From the NCBI RefSeq assembly GCF_000025185.1, contig NC_013720.1, forward strand, positions 3,162,001-3,226,000: a stretch of DNA of 64,000 nucleotides, given 5' to 3'. This stretch comes from Pirellula staleyi DSM 6068 (GTDB lineage Bacteria; Planctomycetota; Planctomycetia; Pirellulales; Pirellulaceae). This document shows positions 27,385-37,181 of the stretch, one piece after another. The position numbers were made by a program, and so were the translations under genes. The notes below the pieces were generated by a model. The model searched no databases. It saw only the letters and a program-made list of their open reading frames with translations, and was not told the origin of the DNA. Position 1 is the first letter of the stretch, and each line of letters starts with the position of its first letter.

Positions 27385-27418
27385 CTCTCTTCCCGCTCGT
27401 TTTTAGGCACTTCACGCA

Positions 27419-28819
27419 CTAGCGGTAGATGCTGCCGCGATCTTCAATGCCGCCTGCCACGGTCGTGTCGACTGGCTCGCGGGCAATGTTGGCACCATCG
27501 CGCGACGCTGCATCGCCTTGCCAAGGTTGGTTCACGGGACGTTCCCACTGAAACAGCACTCGCCCACTGGGAGCAGTGCGAGCAGTTGGTTGTGCCTGAA
27601 TGGGAGTGAGTTCGCGGTCCAGCACATTGCCACCGACCGGGCTCGAAATCGGACTCGAAGCAGGTATCGGAGCATAGCGATCGATGGTTCGTTCGCCAGC
27701 GACAGGAGCCGACGATGGCAAGGTTGTCGACACAGGCTGAAAGGGAGAGCCGGCAGGGGGGCTCGGCATTTGAGCCTGATCACGACGGTTTGAATACCAA
27801 CCTTCGGAGACCGGGCGCGAAACCGTTTCCGATTCGCGAGCGTCGGTCATTGGGGCTGCATTTTTGCTGGGAGCAGCGGGGAAGTTCGTCGGAGCGGCGG
27901 GCTGTTCGTAGCTGGCAGCAAACTCGCGGGCCGTATTTGTGCGTGGTTCGTCGAACTGCTGACGTGCAGCGCGAGCTGAACTTGCAAAATCACGACCATC
28001 CGATTCGCGTGTCGCTGCAGCAATCGATTCTTCGGTCGGAGCAGGTGCCAGGTCAGGACTTCCTTGACGAACCCACTCGAGCCAAGTCACTTGAAGTTCC
28101 GAGAGGCTCGAAAAACCGTAGAAGCGACGTGTCGTGGCGGTCCAGTTGTTGGTCTTCATCCCTTCGCCGACATAGTCGACGTACTTCCGCTTCCCACCTT
28201 GGAAAATTAGGTAGCGAGCGAGCGAGTAACCTTGCGAATAGAGGGGAAGAATGTCTTGAGGATACTCGGTCATCGCAAACATTTGATTGAAGGCGATACC
28301 CCGATCGGTGGTGAGGAACTGAATCAGGAACTTGTCTTGCTTCGCTTTCTCGACGTCGTGTTCCACCGTGGTGCAGGCACCTTCATCGGCCCAGCGTGGA
28401 AGAGGACGACCGAAGTGCGTAGCAAAGATGGTGTGGGTGATTTCGTGAGGCAGAACCGAGTCGAGCACACGTTCGCGTGATCCTTGGATCGACATCGTCC
28501 AGCCGAAAGGGACGCCCCGTTCGAACATGAAGGTCGTGGCGCCACCGGCACCGAGATTGTGATGCACGGTCGCTTCGATGGGGCAAGGTTGTTGCCACGG
28601 TGGAAGCTCGCGGCCAAGCCATTCAATCGCCAGGTCGCGTCGCAGCGTTTCAGCGGTGCGACAGATCTCTTCCGCGAGTTCAGGTGTGCTCGTGGTGACG
28701 AGAAAGTTTTGCGATCGTGCGCTGGCAGCCGAGGCCAGATTGCCTGTTGAGAGAGTGGCAACGATGGCGAGCGAGGCGACGATCAAACGTCGCGCGATGC
28801 AACTAGTACGAGCTTCCAT
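27419..28819 (-). CDS. Exported DUF1570 family putative metallopeptidase
   Basis: 466 residues, signal peptide at 1-33. A gluzincin-type motif is present: LPHEITHTIF (HExxH) with RWADEG about 17 residues downstream as the third ligand region. This agrees with DUF1570/peptidase-MA-like planctomycete proteins. The region 'MFERGVPFGWTMSIQGSRERVLDSVL' precedes the motif. From about residue 265 the protein is long, Ala/Ser/Pro-rich and low in order, ending in a basic tail. AAGGA lies nine bases before the ATG. Convergent with the protease-fusion gene, 34 bases apart. Substrate unknown; the C-terminal tail suggests surface or periplasmic interaction. Confidence 0.78.
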   Translation of the reverse strand: MEARTSCIARRLIVASLAIVATLSTGNLASAASARSQNFLVTTSTPELAEEICRTAETLRRDLAIEWLGRELPPWQQPCPIEATVHHNLGAGGATTFMFERGVPFGWTMSIQGSRERVLDSVLPHEITHTIFATHFGRPLPRWADEGACTTVEHDVEKAKQDKFLIQFLTTDRGIAFNQMFAMTEYPQDILPLYSQGYSLARYLIFQGGKRKYVDYVGEGMKTNNWTATTRRFYGFSSLSELQVTWLEWVRQGSPDLAPAPTEESIAAATRESDGRDFASSARAARQQFDEPRTNTAREFAASYEQPAAPTNFPAAPSKNAAPMTDARESETVSRPVSEGWYSNRRDQAQMPSPPAGSPFQPVSTTLPSSAPVAGERTIDRYAPIPASSPISSPVGGNVLDRELTPIQAQPTARTAPSGRVLFQWERPVNQPWQGDAASRDGANIAREPVDTTVAGGIEDRGSIYR

Positions 28820-29179
28820 GCTCAGGGTCCTTCCCGGGGGGCGGATGGTACGCTCGTGACTTCATGCCACGAGCGGATCGAGTTTGCGGGATAGTTACTT
28901 GCGGGAGCAACAATCGGGCCAAACTCGACACAATCCTTGTTGCCGTGTGGTTGAGATCGTCTCAACTACTGATGGCTTCAAGTTTTCAGCTACCTTCAAA
29001 CCGGGCGAGCAGCAGCATCCTAACTGACAGTCGACTCGGTGTTTTGGGCAGCTCCTTTGTAAGGTTTTCAAACTTAAACCGACTTTGGAAAAATCTCCTA
29101 GACCGAATCAGCCCCCGCCGACCGTTTTGCGAAAAGTTCTCCGAAGTTCTTCACTGCTGTTAGCTAGCACTGCGTGCTT
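28820..29179. other. Intergenic region upstream of the DUF1570 gene
   Basis: About 360 bases. It is the upstream region of the DUF1570 gene and the downstream region of the Nudix gene. I see no gene and no clear repeat. Confidence 0.4.
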
Positions 29180-29572
29180 TTATGGGCGGGTAAGATGTGC
29201 CAGTAATTCGCTATTTCCGGCCGGGAATTCATAGCTGTTTAGCTGAGACCGTTCGACCCAGCGATAGCCGTCGGCTGCTGGTTGACTGGGGTCGAGCGGC
29301 TCGCAATCGAAGAAGTGCAGTTCGATCGTGGCGTGATCGTAGGTTTGCCTGCGTCCTGGTAACGGAGCGACGATGCGAACTGCTAAGTTGGTTTCTTCCA
29401 GGCATTCGCGAATCGCCGCATCAGCCGCTGATTCACCCGGCTCGACTTTGCCACCGGGAAACTCCCACAGTCCGGCAAGTTTGCTTCCTGGTGGACGCTG
29501 GCCGATCAAAAATCGATCGCCACTGCGCACCACAGCCACTGCAACGACAACCTGAGGTCGATTGTCTGCCAT
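29180..29572 (-). CDS. Nudix hydrolase (MutT-like)
   Basis: 130 residues. The Nudix box is complete: GGKVEPGESAADAAIRECLEE (Gx5Ex7REUxEE form). The N-terminal VVVAVAVVRSGDRFLIGQRPPGSKLAGLWEFP and C-terminal DGYRWVERSQLNSYEFPAGN agree with MutT-type 8-oxo-dGTP sanitisers. It would hydrolyse oxidised nucleotides, but other substrates are possible. The start at MADNRPQV is chosen because GGAGAGA sits just upstream; the frame is open 33 codons earlier without protein-like sequence. It lies 143 bases downstream of fabI on the same strand. Confidence 0.88.
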   Translation of the reverse strand: MADNRPQVVVAVAVVRSGDRFLIGQRPPGSKLAGLWEFPGGKVEPGESAADAAIRECLEETNLAVRIVAPLPGRRQTYDHATIELHFFDCEPLDPSQPAADGYRWVERSQLNSYEFPAGNSELLAHLTRP

Positions 29573-29715
29573 CGAAATCTCTCCAGGCTCTGGGCTATGA
29601 CTACGAGACGCTGATGCAGGGGCATAAAAAATCGTGAGTAACCCGGGAGTGTTTGCTCCCAAGTGACTCACGATCGAGTGGATCTACTAGTTTCGTTGGC
29701 TTGCAAACAGGCGGT

Positions 29716-30546
29716 TTACTTGCCAGCGGCTTTCAGCTTATCGAGCATTCGACCGGGCGAACCCATGGCGTTGTAGCCACCGTCGATGTGCAGCACTTCC
29801 GAGGTGATACCGTCCGACATATCCGAGAGCAGGAACGCGCCGGTTTTTCCCACTTCGCTGTGCGTGACGTTGCGGCCGAGCGGTGCCATTTCTTCGTAAA
29901 GGAATTGCATTTCGCCGACACCAGCCGCTTGACCTGCGAGGGTCTTGAGCGGGCCAGCACTCAGCGCGTTCACACGCACACCCTTGGCACCCAGATCGTA
30001 GGCCAAGTAGCGCATCGAAGCTTCGAGCGCTGCCTTGCAGATACCCATGACGTTATAACCCGGCACGCACTTCTCGCCGCCGAAATAGGTCATCGTGAGT
30101 ACGGCACCGCCAGGCTTCAGGATATCTTTGGCGTGGTTGCAAACGGCAATCAGGCTATAGGCCGAGATTTCCATCGCCAGCTTAAAGCCTTCGCGGCTGG
30201 TTTCGATCGTGTCGCGTTTCAGATCGTCAAGCGTGGCAAAGGCGATGGAGTGAAGCAGAAAATCGATTTCCCCCATTTCGCTTTTCGCAAGAGCCATCAC
30301 CGAGGCGATGTTCTCGTCGTTCTGCACGTCGAGTGGCACCAGGAACTTGCAGTTGTTGGGATATTCGTCGGTGAGGGTCGAAACGCGGCGGCGATTCTTC
30401 TTGCGCTCGTCGTCTGCCTTATCGGGCAGGTGAGTAAAGCCGCATACGCCCCCTTGTTCCATGATGAACTTGGCAATGGCCCAGGCAATCGACCGATCGT
30501 TGGCAACACCCAGGATCAAACCCTTCTTACCCTCGAACATTCCCAT
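29716..30546 (-). CDS. fabI: Enoyl-[acyl-carrier-protein] reductase (NADH)
   Basis: 276 residues. It performs the last reduction of each fatty-acid elongation cycle. The N-terminal [17 protein letters not shown] is the FabI cofactor motif. The Tyr-x6-Lys catalytic pair is in [14 protein letters not shown], and '[17 protein letters not shown]' and '[18 protein letters not shown]' complete the signature. GAGGAGA places the start at MGMFEGKKG (ATG), two residues ahead of the MFEGK alternative. It is the target of triclosan in susceptible bacteria. Upstream is about 300 bases of empty sequence before a divergent activator gene. Confidence 0.94.
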   Translation of the reverse strand: MGMFEGKKGLILGVANDRSIAWAIAKFIMEQGGVCGFTHLPDKADDERKKNRRRVSTLTDEYPNNCKFLVPLDVQNDENIASVMALAKSEMGEIDFLLHSIAFATLDDLKRDTIETSREGFKLAMEISAYSLIAVCNHAKDILKPGGAVLTMTYFGGEKCVPGYNVMGICKAALEASMRYLAYDLGAKGVRVNALSAGPLKTLAGQAAGVGEMQFLYEEMAPLGRNVTHSEVGKTGAFLLSDMSDGITSEVLHIDGGYNAMGSPGRMLDKLKAAGK

Positions 30547-30854
30547 TCCCAATCTCCTCATCGACTCTGATACGTCGGACGTGCGATAGATGGATCACCA
30601 GCGAAGAAGCATACCGTTTCTACTGCTGTTTCACTACGCCACCCGCCAGGGATGCCGGCGAGAAAGCTCGACGCAGCGACACTGACTGATGAATCGCCCT
30701 GTTGGCGTGAATATCGTCCCCTGAGGTTCATTTTGATGCCAGAAGTGGTAAACTTGCGTCTGCAAAATGAGGGCGCTGGCCGAGATGTCACCGGGCGTTA
30801 GAGTGGACGCGATCAGCAGTCGCAGTTTGGGCAACGAACGAGAAGGGGAGAGCC
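30547..30854. other. Intergenic region between fabI and the sigma-54 activator gene
   Basis: About 308 bases between divergent genes. The region should contain both promoters. No further gene is visible. Confidence 0.4.
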
Positions 30855-32810
30855 GTGCGATCTAGAAATCGAGAAATGTCGCTCGTCGAATCGCTGGAAG
30901 CCTATCCGGCACTTGCTGAGGCAGCCGCTCAGCTGTTCTATGTCGCATGTCAATCAGAAGTTACGCAGCAGCTTGTGGAACGTTCGTTGCCGGTCGTAGC
31001 GGGGGCGCTCGGAGCTTCCTATGCCGCCGTGATGACCGGTGAAAAGGGTGTTTGGCGCCCCGTTGCGGCGTTTGGTCGCGAGAAAACCGTGCCGATCGAG
31101 TTGCTCTCGGATGTGCTCGACTTGGATGCGCCTCGTGGGCTCGCCGATTGGCTGGCGACGCCACTTCGTGCTGAAGGAACCACCGGCTGGGTTTTGCTCG
31201 TCCGTGGAACTTGGGAAACAGCCCCGGCGGGAGATAGTTCGCTCGAGGTGGTCTGCCGTTGGCTCGGCGAAGCGATCGCCACCACAATGGGGCATCAGCA
31301 GTCGCGGGCTCGGCTCGCCCGGCTCGAGGCGATTGTCGGACTCGTAGCCCAGTGGCGTCAGCATAGTGCTATGGAGCCTCTGCTCGTCAGCATTGCCGAA
31401 ACTTCCACGCGGCTGCTCGAAGCCGAGCGGGCCAGCATTTTTCTGTGGGATCGCGCGAGCAAAACGCTCGTCGGACGCCCCGCTTTAGGCGTGGAAGGAG
31501 GAGAGCTGCGCATCCCTGAGAACGCCGGGATTGTGGGCCAGGTCGTCGCTTCGGGGGAGGTGCGGCGGGTGGATGCCGACATCGAAGCCGATCAGCGCGA
31601 AGTCGATCGCCGCGTCGATAAGAAACTGAAGTTCGAAACGCGTTCGATCCTATGCGTCCCCCTGCGAGGTGCCGGCGGTGTCTTGCTCGGCGCTTTCGAG
31701 GTGCTCAACAAACGCCAAGGAAATTTCACGCGTGACGATGAACTGGCGCTCGTCGAACTCGCGGCTCATGCAGCTACAGCGCTTGAGAGCACTCAGACGA
31801 TCGAAAATCTGGTGCAGACGCGCAAGCAACTCGTGGACCACGCTGCCTCGGGGGTGGAACTGGTTGGCGAGTGCGCATCGATCGGCGCGCTTCGTAGTGC
31901 GGTCAAGCGAGTGGCTGATACCGACCTCGCGGTACTGATTCTGGGCGAAAACGGCACCGGTAAAGAAGTGGTTGCGCAGTCGATTCACTACTTGAGCAAA
32001 CGCCGTCACGAACCCTTCATTGCCGTGAACTGCGCCGCCATTTCGGAGTCGCTGCTCGAAAGCGAACTGTTCGGCCACGAAAAAGGGGCGTTCACTGATG
32101 CTCGCGAGATGCGGGTGGGTAAGTTCGAACTAGCAGCCGATGGAACCCTGTTTCTCGACGAAATCGGCGATATGAGCCTCGGTGGTCAAGCCAAGCTGCT
32201 TCGCGTGCTCGAAGAAAAAGTGGTGGTGCGTGTCGGTGGCAGCGTGCCGATTCCGACAAAGGCCCGGGTGCTCGCCGCCACGAATCAGAACCTCGCGGAA
32301 CTCGTACGTGCAAAACGGTTTCGCGAAGACTTGTTCTTTCGCCTCAACGTTGTGTCGCTCGATTTGCCCCCACTCCGAGCACGCGGCGAAGATATCGTGC
32401 TGCTGGCCGAGCACTTTCTCAAGCAGTTTGCTGCCCGAGCACGGCGTCGGTTGCCAAAATTCACCGCAGCTGCTCGCAAACGACTCCTGATGCATCCTTG
32501 GCCCGGTAACATTCGCGAGCTGCGTAACCTGATGGAACGTTTGGCCTATTTGGCTCCGGAAGATCAGGACAAGATCGACGCCGGGGATCTCGAGTTCATA
32601 CTTTCGCCTGGAACCTCCCCAGCCACTTCGCTCGGCGATGGAACCCTGGCCGATGCGACCCGCGAATTCCAAATGGAATTTATCCATAAGACGATCGAAT
32701 CGACCCGAGGGAACATGACCCTCGCCGCCGAAAAAATGGGGCTCCAGCGATCGAACCTCTATCGCAAAATGCGTCAGCTGCAGATGGATGTGGGCGAGGA
32801 TAATAACTAA
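30855..32810 (+). CDS. GAF-domain sigma-54-dependent transcriptional activator
   Basis: 651 residues. The N-terminal ~310 residues hold one or two GAF-type sensor domains; the second is clear ([40 protein letters not shown]-like, [23 protein letters not shown]). The AAA+ domain (about 335-565) has Walker A GENGTGKE, Walker B FLDEIGDM and a sigma-54 loop reading GAFTDA. A Fis helix-turn-helix ends the protein ([21 protein letters not shown]). A small ligand or redox state sensed by GAF is expected, but the ligand is unknown. The GTG start is favoured by AAGGGGAG just upstream; ATG seven codons later is possible. It stands alone. Confidence 0.9.
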   Translation: MRSRNREMSLVESLEAYPALAEAAAQLFYVACQSEVTQQLVERSLPVVAGALGASYAAVMTGEKGVWRPVAAFGREKTVPIELLSDVLDLDAPRGLADWLATPLRAEGTTGWVLLVRGTWETAPAGDSSLEVVCRWLGEAIATTMGHQQSRARLARLEAIVGLVAQWRQHSAMEPLLVSIAETSTRLLEAERASIFLWDRASKTLVGRPALGVEGGELRIPENAGIVGQVVASGEVRRVDADIEADQREVDRRVDKKLKFETRSILCVPLRGAGGVLLGAFEVLNKRQGNFTRDDELALVELAAHAATALESTQTIENLVQTRKQLVDHAASGVELVGECASIGALRSAVKRVADTDLAVLILGENGTGKEVVAQSIHYLSKRRHEPFIAVNCAAISESLLESELFGHEKGAFTDAREMRVGKFELAADGTLFLDEIGDMSLGGQAKLLRVLEEKVVVRVGGSVPIPTKARVLAATNQNLAELVRAKRFREDLFFRLNVVSLDLPPLRARGEDIVLLAEHFLKQFAARARRRLPKFTAAARKRLLMHPWPGNIRELRNLMERLAYLAPEDQDKIDAGDLEFILSPGTSPATSLGDGTLADATREFQMEFIHKTIESTRGNMTLAAEKMGLQRSNLYRKMRQLQMDVGEDNN

Positions 32811-33119
32811 AGAGCAGGTCAACCTCGGCGCTCAAGAGGCTATCTAGGAAGCTGGTTCCATAGACCGTGCTTTAAGCAAGCGTTCCTGGATGCCACAAAT
32901 CGGCCGAATGTCGCGTCTTGGTTCTACAACGAGCACACCCTTTCGAGCTAGAATGAGGGCTTGAGCCGACTAAATCCAGAATCGAGTTTCGGTGGTGGCT
33001 TCTAACGAGGAATCCCCGACCAGGATCCTGTCAGGCAGCTTCCTGGCTGTGAGATGATGGACGTGACGACGCAAAGGGCTCTGCTGAAGAGTCGCGAGAT
33101 TCGCGTGAAAGGAATTGCC
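32811..33119. other. Intergenic region before the TPR protein gene
   Basis: About 310 bases of sequence without a gene; presumably contains the promoter of the TPR/DUF2752 pair. Confidence 0.4.
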
Positions 33120-34979
33120 ATGTTGGTGCGATCATCCCGACGACTGCTGAATCCATGGCTGCTGACGATGCTGCTGGCCATCCCTTCCTTCAGCATTCTT
33201 GCGGGCGACGATAAGCCCGCGCTTCCCGCCGCCACACCTGCAGCGAGCGAAGACAAAATCTCCGAGCTGATTCGCCTTCTCGGGTCGGAAGAGTTTGCCG
33301 AGCGCGAGCGCGCCCAAACGGAACTCAGCCGCCTTGGTCTCGAGGCGTTCGATGCCCTGCACCAAGCCCAGTACAACGAAGATGTCGAAATCAGCTTACG
33401 CGCCCGCTATTTAATTCGGGCCATGAACGTCCAGTGGTTCGAGGAAGAAGATCCTGTCGAAGTTGTTCGCATTCTGAAGGGCTACGGTGAGAAATCTGAC
33501 ATCGACCGCCGGAGTCTGATGGATCAGCTGACGCAACTTCCCCCCGATCAAGTGCTGGGCCCTCTTTGCCGCTTGGTCCGTTTTGAGACCGACAACGTCT
33601 TGTCGAAATATGCTGCGCTGAAAGTCCTCAACCTACCTGTCCCCCAAGACGACGCGGCAAAGCAAAAAGTAATCAACACGCTGAACGACACGGTCGGTCC
33701 CAGCAAACGAACTGCTGCGGGCTGGATTCGCACCTTCGCCAAGTCGATCACCGCTCCCGAGGAAACCATCGATACGTGGACTGCCCACGCACTCGCCGAA
33801 CACGAAACACTCACCCATTTCCCCGAGCGAACCAGTCGCGAAATTGTCCGCGACTTGTACCGCTGGGAAGTCGAACTCCTCCGCAAATTCAATCGCGAGG
33901 AAGAGATGCTCGCCGTCATTCGGCGCACGATTCCCTTGATCGAAGGGGCACCTGATCAGCTGCAAGAGGTTGTCGACTGGCTCGCTGAACGCAATGCCAG
34001 CACGATTGTGCGCGAAATCGCTGCGAAATTTCCGCAGCCGTTCACCACCAATCCCTCGCTCATGTATCGCATGGCCGAGATCGAGCTGAAGAGTGGCAAC
34101 AAGCAGCAAGCGGAAGAGATCGCCGACAAAGCGCTCGCCATTCGTCCCGAGAGTCTTCCGGACCATCTTCGCGTCGGCTATCTCCTGCAAGAGCGTGGCC
34201 TGCGTGAGTGGTCGGAACGCGAGTATCGCTCGGTTATGAAGAATGCCACTGCTGGAACGCAGTACGACATCCAGGCCCGCTTTTTTCTCTCTGAAATGCT
34301 GCACGATTTCACCGAAGAGCTCGAAGCGGCCAACACGCTGCAAGGTGTGTGCGACTTGGCCGACAAAGATCCGGCCGTGCGCGACATGATGGGGCGACTC
34401 CGCCGCAACAAGCCCAACGGTGTCTATGCCCGGATGCATTACTTCTACGCTCGTCACTGGAACGGTGCGGGAGACGTGGCCAAGGAGCGTGAGGCGCTCC
34501 TTAAAGCGGTGGAATACGACGACACCGATGCCGATGTTCTGATCGCTCTCTTTCGACTAAAAGAAGCGAGCGACATGGTCCGTACACTCACTCGCGAGAA
34601 GATCGAAACAGCCGCCAAAGGTTTCCGCGACGATTGGCAAGAATTGCGCCAAGCCGCTGAACAAGCACCGAACGAACAGTTTCGCCGCGAGTACGACGAA
34701 CAGATCGCCACCGCCTGCAATCAACTGGCCTGGCTCGTGAGCAACACGTTTGGCGATTTCGACGAAGCACTGGCCGCCAGCAAGCGATCTCTCGAACTGG
34801 TCCCTGAATCGGCTGGCTATCTCGACACCTTGGGACGCTGCTACTTTGCCAAAAAAGACCTGAAAATGGCCATTGAAACGCAGCGCCGGGCAGTGAAACT
34901 GGAACCCAATTCGCGACAACTGAAGCGACAGCTCGACGAATTCGAAAAAGCACTCGCAGCCCAAGGCGCGATGCCATGA
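33120..34979 (+). CDS. Exported HEAT/TPR-repeat protein
   Basis: 619 residues. An N-terminal signal/anchor helix (WLLTMLLAIPSFSILAGDD) is followed by an all-helical protein. HEAT-like parts appear near the N-terminus (ISELIRLLGSEEFAERERAQTEL) and several TPR motifs in the second half (EYRSVMKNATAG, ALLKAVEYDDTDADVLIALFRL, NQLAWLVSNTFGDFDEALAASKRSLELVPES, YLDTLGRCYFAKKDLKMAIETQ). Such proteins bind other proteins and assemble envelope complexes. AAGGAATT precedes the ATG closely. Its stop overlaps the start of the DUF2752 gene by four bases, so the two are co-translated. Function unknown. Confidence 0.76.
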   Translation: MLVRSSRRLLNPWLLTMLLAIPSFSILAGDDKPALPAATPAASEDKISELIRLLGSEEFAERERAQTELSRLGLEAFDALHQAQYNEDVEISLRARYLIRAMNVQWFEEEDPVEVVRILKGYGEKSDIDRRSLMDQLTQLPPDQVLGPLCRLVRFETDNVLSKYAALKVLNLPVPQDDAAKQKVINTLNDTVGPSKRTAAGWIRTFAKSITAPEETIDTWTAHALAEHETLTHFPERTSREIVRDLYRWEVELLRKFNREEEMLAVIRRTIPLIEGAPDQLQEVVDWLAERNASTIVREIAAKFPQPFTTNPSLMYRMAEIELKSGNKQQAEEIADKALAIRPESLPDHLRVGYLLQERGLREWSEREYRSVMKNATAGTQYDIQARFFLSEMLHDFTEELEAANTLQGVCDLADKDPAVRDMMGRLRRNKPNGVYARMHYFYARHWNGAGDVAKEREALLKAVEYDDTDADVLIALFRLKEASDMVRTLTREKIETAAKGFRDDWQELRQAAEQAPNEQFRREYDEQIATACNQLAWLVSNTFGDFDEALAASKRSLELVPESAGYLDTLGRCYFAKKDLKMAIETQRRAVKLEPNSRQLKRQLDEFEKALAAQGAMP

Positions 34980-35530
34980 TTCACAACGGGCGCGATTCTC
35001 ATCGCGATGCAGCTCCCGAGTCGATCTCCGAAGATCAGCTCCAGGTGGTCGCTGAATCGCCTGAAGCAAACAGACTCGAGCCGGAAGATAACGACGCTGG
35101 ATCGAGCACAAAACAGCCCGATCCGCTCTATCGCTGGGTCATCCTCGGGATGTCGACCGGCGTGATGCTGCTCTCGACCCTGATGTCGATTCGCGACGAG
35201 AAGCAGGTGGTGGTTCCGCTGCTAGGCAAGCCGCTCCCCGAACTCTGTCAGCTGCGGCGTTATACGGGGCTCGATTGTCCCGGCTGTGGTCTCACCCGTT
35301 CGTTCATTTCGATTGGGCATGCCCAGTTTGGACAAGCGTGGCGCTACAATCCGGCCGCATTTGTCCTGTTCCCTGTTATTGCGCTGCAGATTCCCTTTCA
35401 ACTTTTGCAGCTCGAGCGTATTCGCCGAGGACTCCCCGAGTTATCGGTGCAACGACTCAGCCAAGTGGTGCTGGGAATCGTCACCGTGACGCTGCTTTCG
35501 CAGTGGATTCTTCGTCAAATTGGTTTTTGA
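34976..35530 (+). CDS. DUF2752 family membrane protein
   Basis: 184 residues. A charged cytosolic N-terminus of ~50 residues is followed by three membrane helices (about 54-75, 123-145, 158-180). The DUF2752 signature is LDCPGCGLTRSF, immediately before a helix. The family is found across bacteroidetes, actinobacteria and planctomycetes and has no described function; the CxxCG pair suggests redox or metal chemistry at the membrane face. The start codon overlaps the stop of the TPR gene (ATGA), implying a coupled product or complex. Confidence 0.86.
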   Translation: MIHNGRDSHRDAAPESISEDQLQVVAESPEANRLEPEDNDAGSSTKQPDPLYRWVILGMSTGVMLLSTLMSIRDEKQVVVPLLGKPLPELCQLRRYTGLDCPGCGLTRSFISIGHAQFGQAWRYNPAAFVLFPVIALQIPFQLLQLERIRRGLPELSVQRLSQVVLGIVTVTLLSQWILRQIGF

Positions 35531-35595
35531 TTTCCGTGGCGACATCGATGTTGCCGTCGAGGCTCTAGTGTTTCCACTATCAAGGATTTGACGAA

Positions 35596-36396
35596 ATGAA
35601 AACCGCAACAATCGACACACGGACAATGGCTTATCACGAGGCGGGGCAGGGCCCAGCGCTGCTGCTTGTGCACGGCTTTCCGCTCGATCATTCGATGTGG
35701 AATGAGCAAATTGCCTCGCTCTCGAATCAGTATCGCGTGATTGCTCCCGACCTACGTGGATTTGGCAAATCCGACGGAGCAGGTGAAGTGACCACGATGG
35801 CTGATTTTGCCGACGACGTGGCCAAACTCGTCGACCACTTGGGAATTGAAGAGCCGATCCATTTCTGTGGGCTCTCGATGGGGGGCTATGTCGCGTGGCA
35901 ATTTTTTCTGCGACATCGGGCCAAGCTGGCGTCGCTGATGGTGTGCGACTCGCGAGCCGCAGCTGACTCACCGGAAGCTGCAGAAGGGCGCCGCAAAACG
36001 GCTTCCAAAGTTTTGGCAGAAGGTTCCGCTGTCGTCGCCGACGCCATGCTCCCCAAGTTGTTCGGAGAGTGGGTTCGCTCGGCCATGCCAGAAGTTGTCG
36101 AAGCGACCGATCGCGTGATGCGTCGCACCAGTCCTGTGGCTGTCGCAGCTGCACTAGGCGGAATGGCAGCACGGATCGACTTTACCCCCCATCTTGCCAA
36201 GGTCGATCTGCCGACGCTGATTGTGTGCGGCGAGCACGATGTCATCTCGCCACTTGCGGAAATGAAGACCATCGCCGACGCGATTCCGGGTGCCAAGTTC
36301 TGTGCTGTCGAGGGTGCCGGGCACATGTCGCCACTGGAGAAGCCGCAAATTGTCAGCGGCGCGATTCGTGAGTTTTTGACGAGCGCGATGGCGTAG
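35596..36396 (+). CDS. Alpha/beta-fold hydrolase
   Basis: 266 residues. The fold and triad are visible: oxyanion region LLVHGFPLDHSMW, nucleophile Ser in FCGLSMGGYVAW, acidic residue near VCGEHDVISP, and His in EGAGHMSPLEKP. Most similar in motif to 3-oxoadipate enol-lactonase/esterase-type members. AAGGA is nine bases before the ATG. No secretion signal. The natural substrate is not deducible; no aromatic-degradation genes are next to it. Confidence 0.88.
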   Translation: MKTATIDTRTMAYHEAGQGPALLLVHGFPLDHSMWNEQIASLSNQYRVIAPDLRGFGKSDGAGEVTTMADFADDVAKLVDHLGIEEPIHFCGLSMGGYVAWQFFLRHRAKLASLMVCDSRAAADSPEAAEGRRKTASKVLAEGSAVVADAMLPKLFGEWVRSAMPEVVEATDRVMRRTSPVAVAAALGGMAARIDFTPHLAKVDLPTLIVCGEHDVISPLAEMKTIADAIPGAKFCAVEGAGHMSPLEKPQIVSGAIREFLTSAMA

Positions 36397-36443
36397 GAGT
36401 GTACCCCTGTTCGCGAAAGACGTGACAGGCAGCGTCGGGCGAG

Positions 36444-36983
36444 CTACGGAAGTTCGAATACGCTGGTGATTTTCACCACGGCGCTGTCGTCGGGAAACGT
36501 GTGAAACGCTTTCACGACCAAGCTCCGGTTGCGAGCTTCGGGGTGGATATAGCTCACAGCACCGAGTGCCATGCGACCACTCGAATCGAACGTTTGCAGT
36601 ACACCGGTGGGGTCGTTTTCGCGTGTCAGTTCTTCTTGAAACGACCAAAAGACTTCGGGCGCGACGGTCTCGAGCTCGAAGTTCATGTGATACATCACCC
36701 CTCCACGGCACTCGACTCGATCGTTGCGCGATCCTTTGAGTCGGTACGACAGCAAACGACGCTTTTCGGGAAGCGGATGCTGGGCGGAGCAGGCGACTTC
36801 AGTGAGTGTGAGACCACGGTAGCGCCAGGTGATCACATGACCTGCCGAAGTGATGTCGATGGTGGCTTGATAGTCCCCACGTGATATCACTTGCGACTTG
36901 TGAACCGCGAAGAGTTCGGGATGCAGTGCTCGCCCGAAAAGCTGAAACGAAAGCTCGGCAACTTTGGGGCGAACAGTCAACAT
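36444..36983 (-). CDS. DUF2617 family protein
   Basis: 179 residues starting at MLTVRPKVAELSFQLFGRALHPELF, a characteristic opening for the DUF2617 family found mainly in planctomycetes. The rest (HVITWRYRGLTLTEV, RLLSYRLKGSRNDRVEC) matches the same type. It looks cytosolic, beta-rich and without known catalytic motifs. The start is set at this Met because AAGGAA lies 12 bases upstream and the in-frame extension of 53 codons is Arg-rich and not conserved. Function unknown. It is convergent with the hydrolase gene. Confidence 0.72.
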   Translation of the reverse strand: MLTVRPKVAELSFQLFGRALHPELFAVHKSQVISRGDYQATIDITSAGHVITWRYRGLTLTEVACSAQHPLPEKRRLLSYRLKGSRNDRVECRGGVMYHMNFELETVAPEVFWSFQEELTRENDPTGVLQTFDSSGRMALGAVSYIHPEARNRSLVVKAFHTFPDDSAVVKITSVFELP

Positions 36984-37181
36984 GGCGACGGCAATTCCTT
37001 CGAAACACTGGGGACCAATCGCTGCTCGGGGCAACGTGTTTGACCCTCGCGATGGGTGCATTATACGCTTCGTGACGCGGGTCCACAAAGGCAGTTTAAT
37101 CCTTGAAAAGAACCGTGAAAAACGGCTCTTGACACGGCGCAAAATCGCGAGTCAGTCGCCCCCGAAGTGATCGAAGAACTG

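Noticed and set aside
28864-29163. 99-residue plus-strand frame in the region between DUF1570 and Nudix genes
   Set aside because: Composition and lack of ribosome site do not support a protein.
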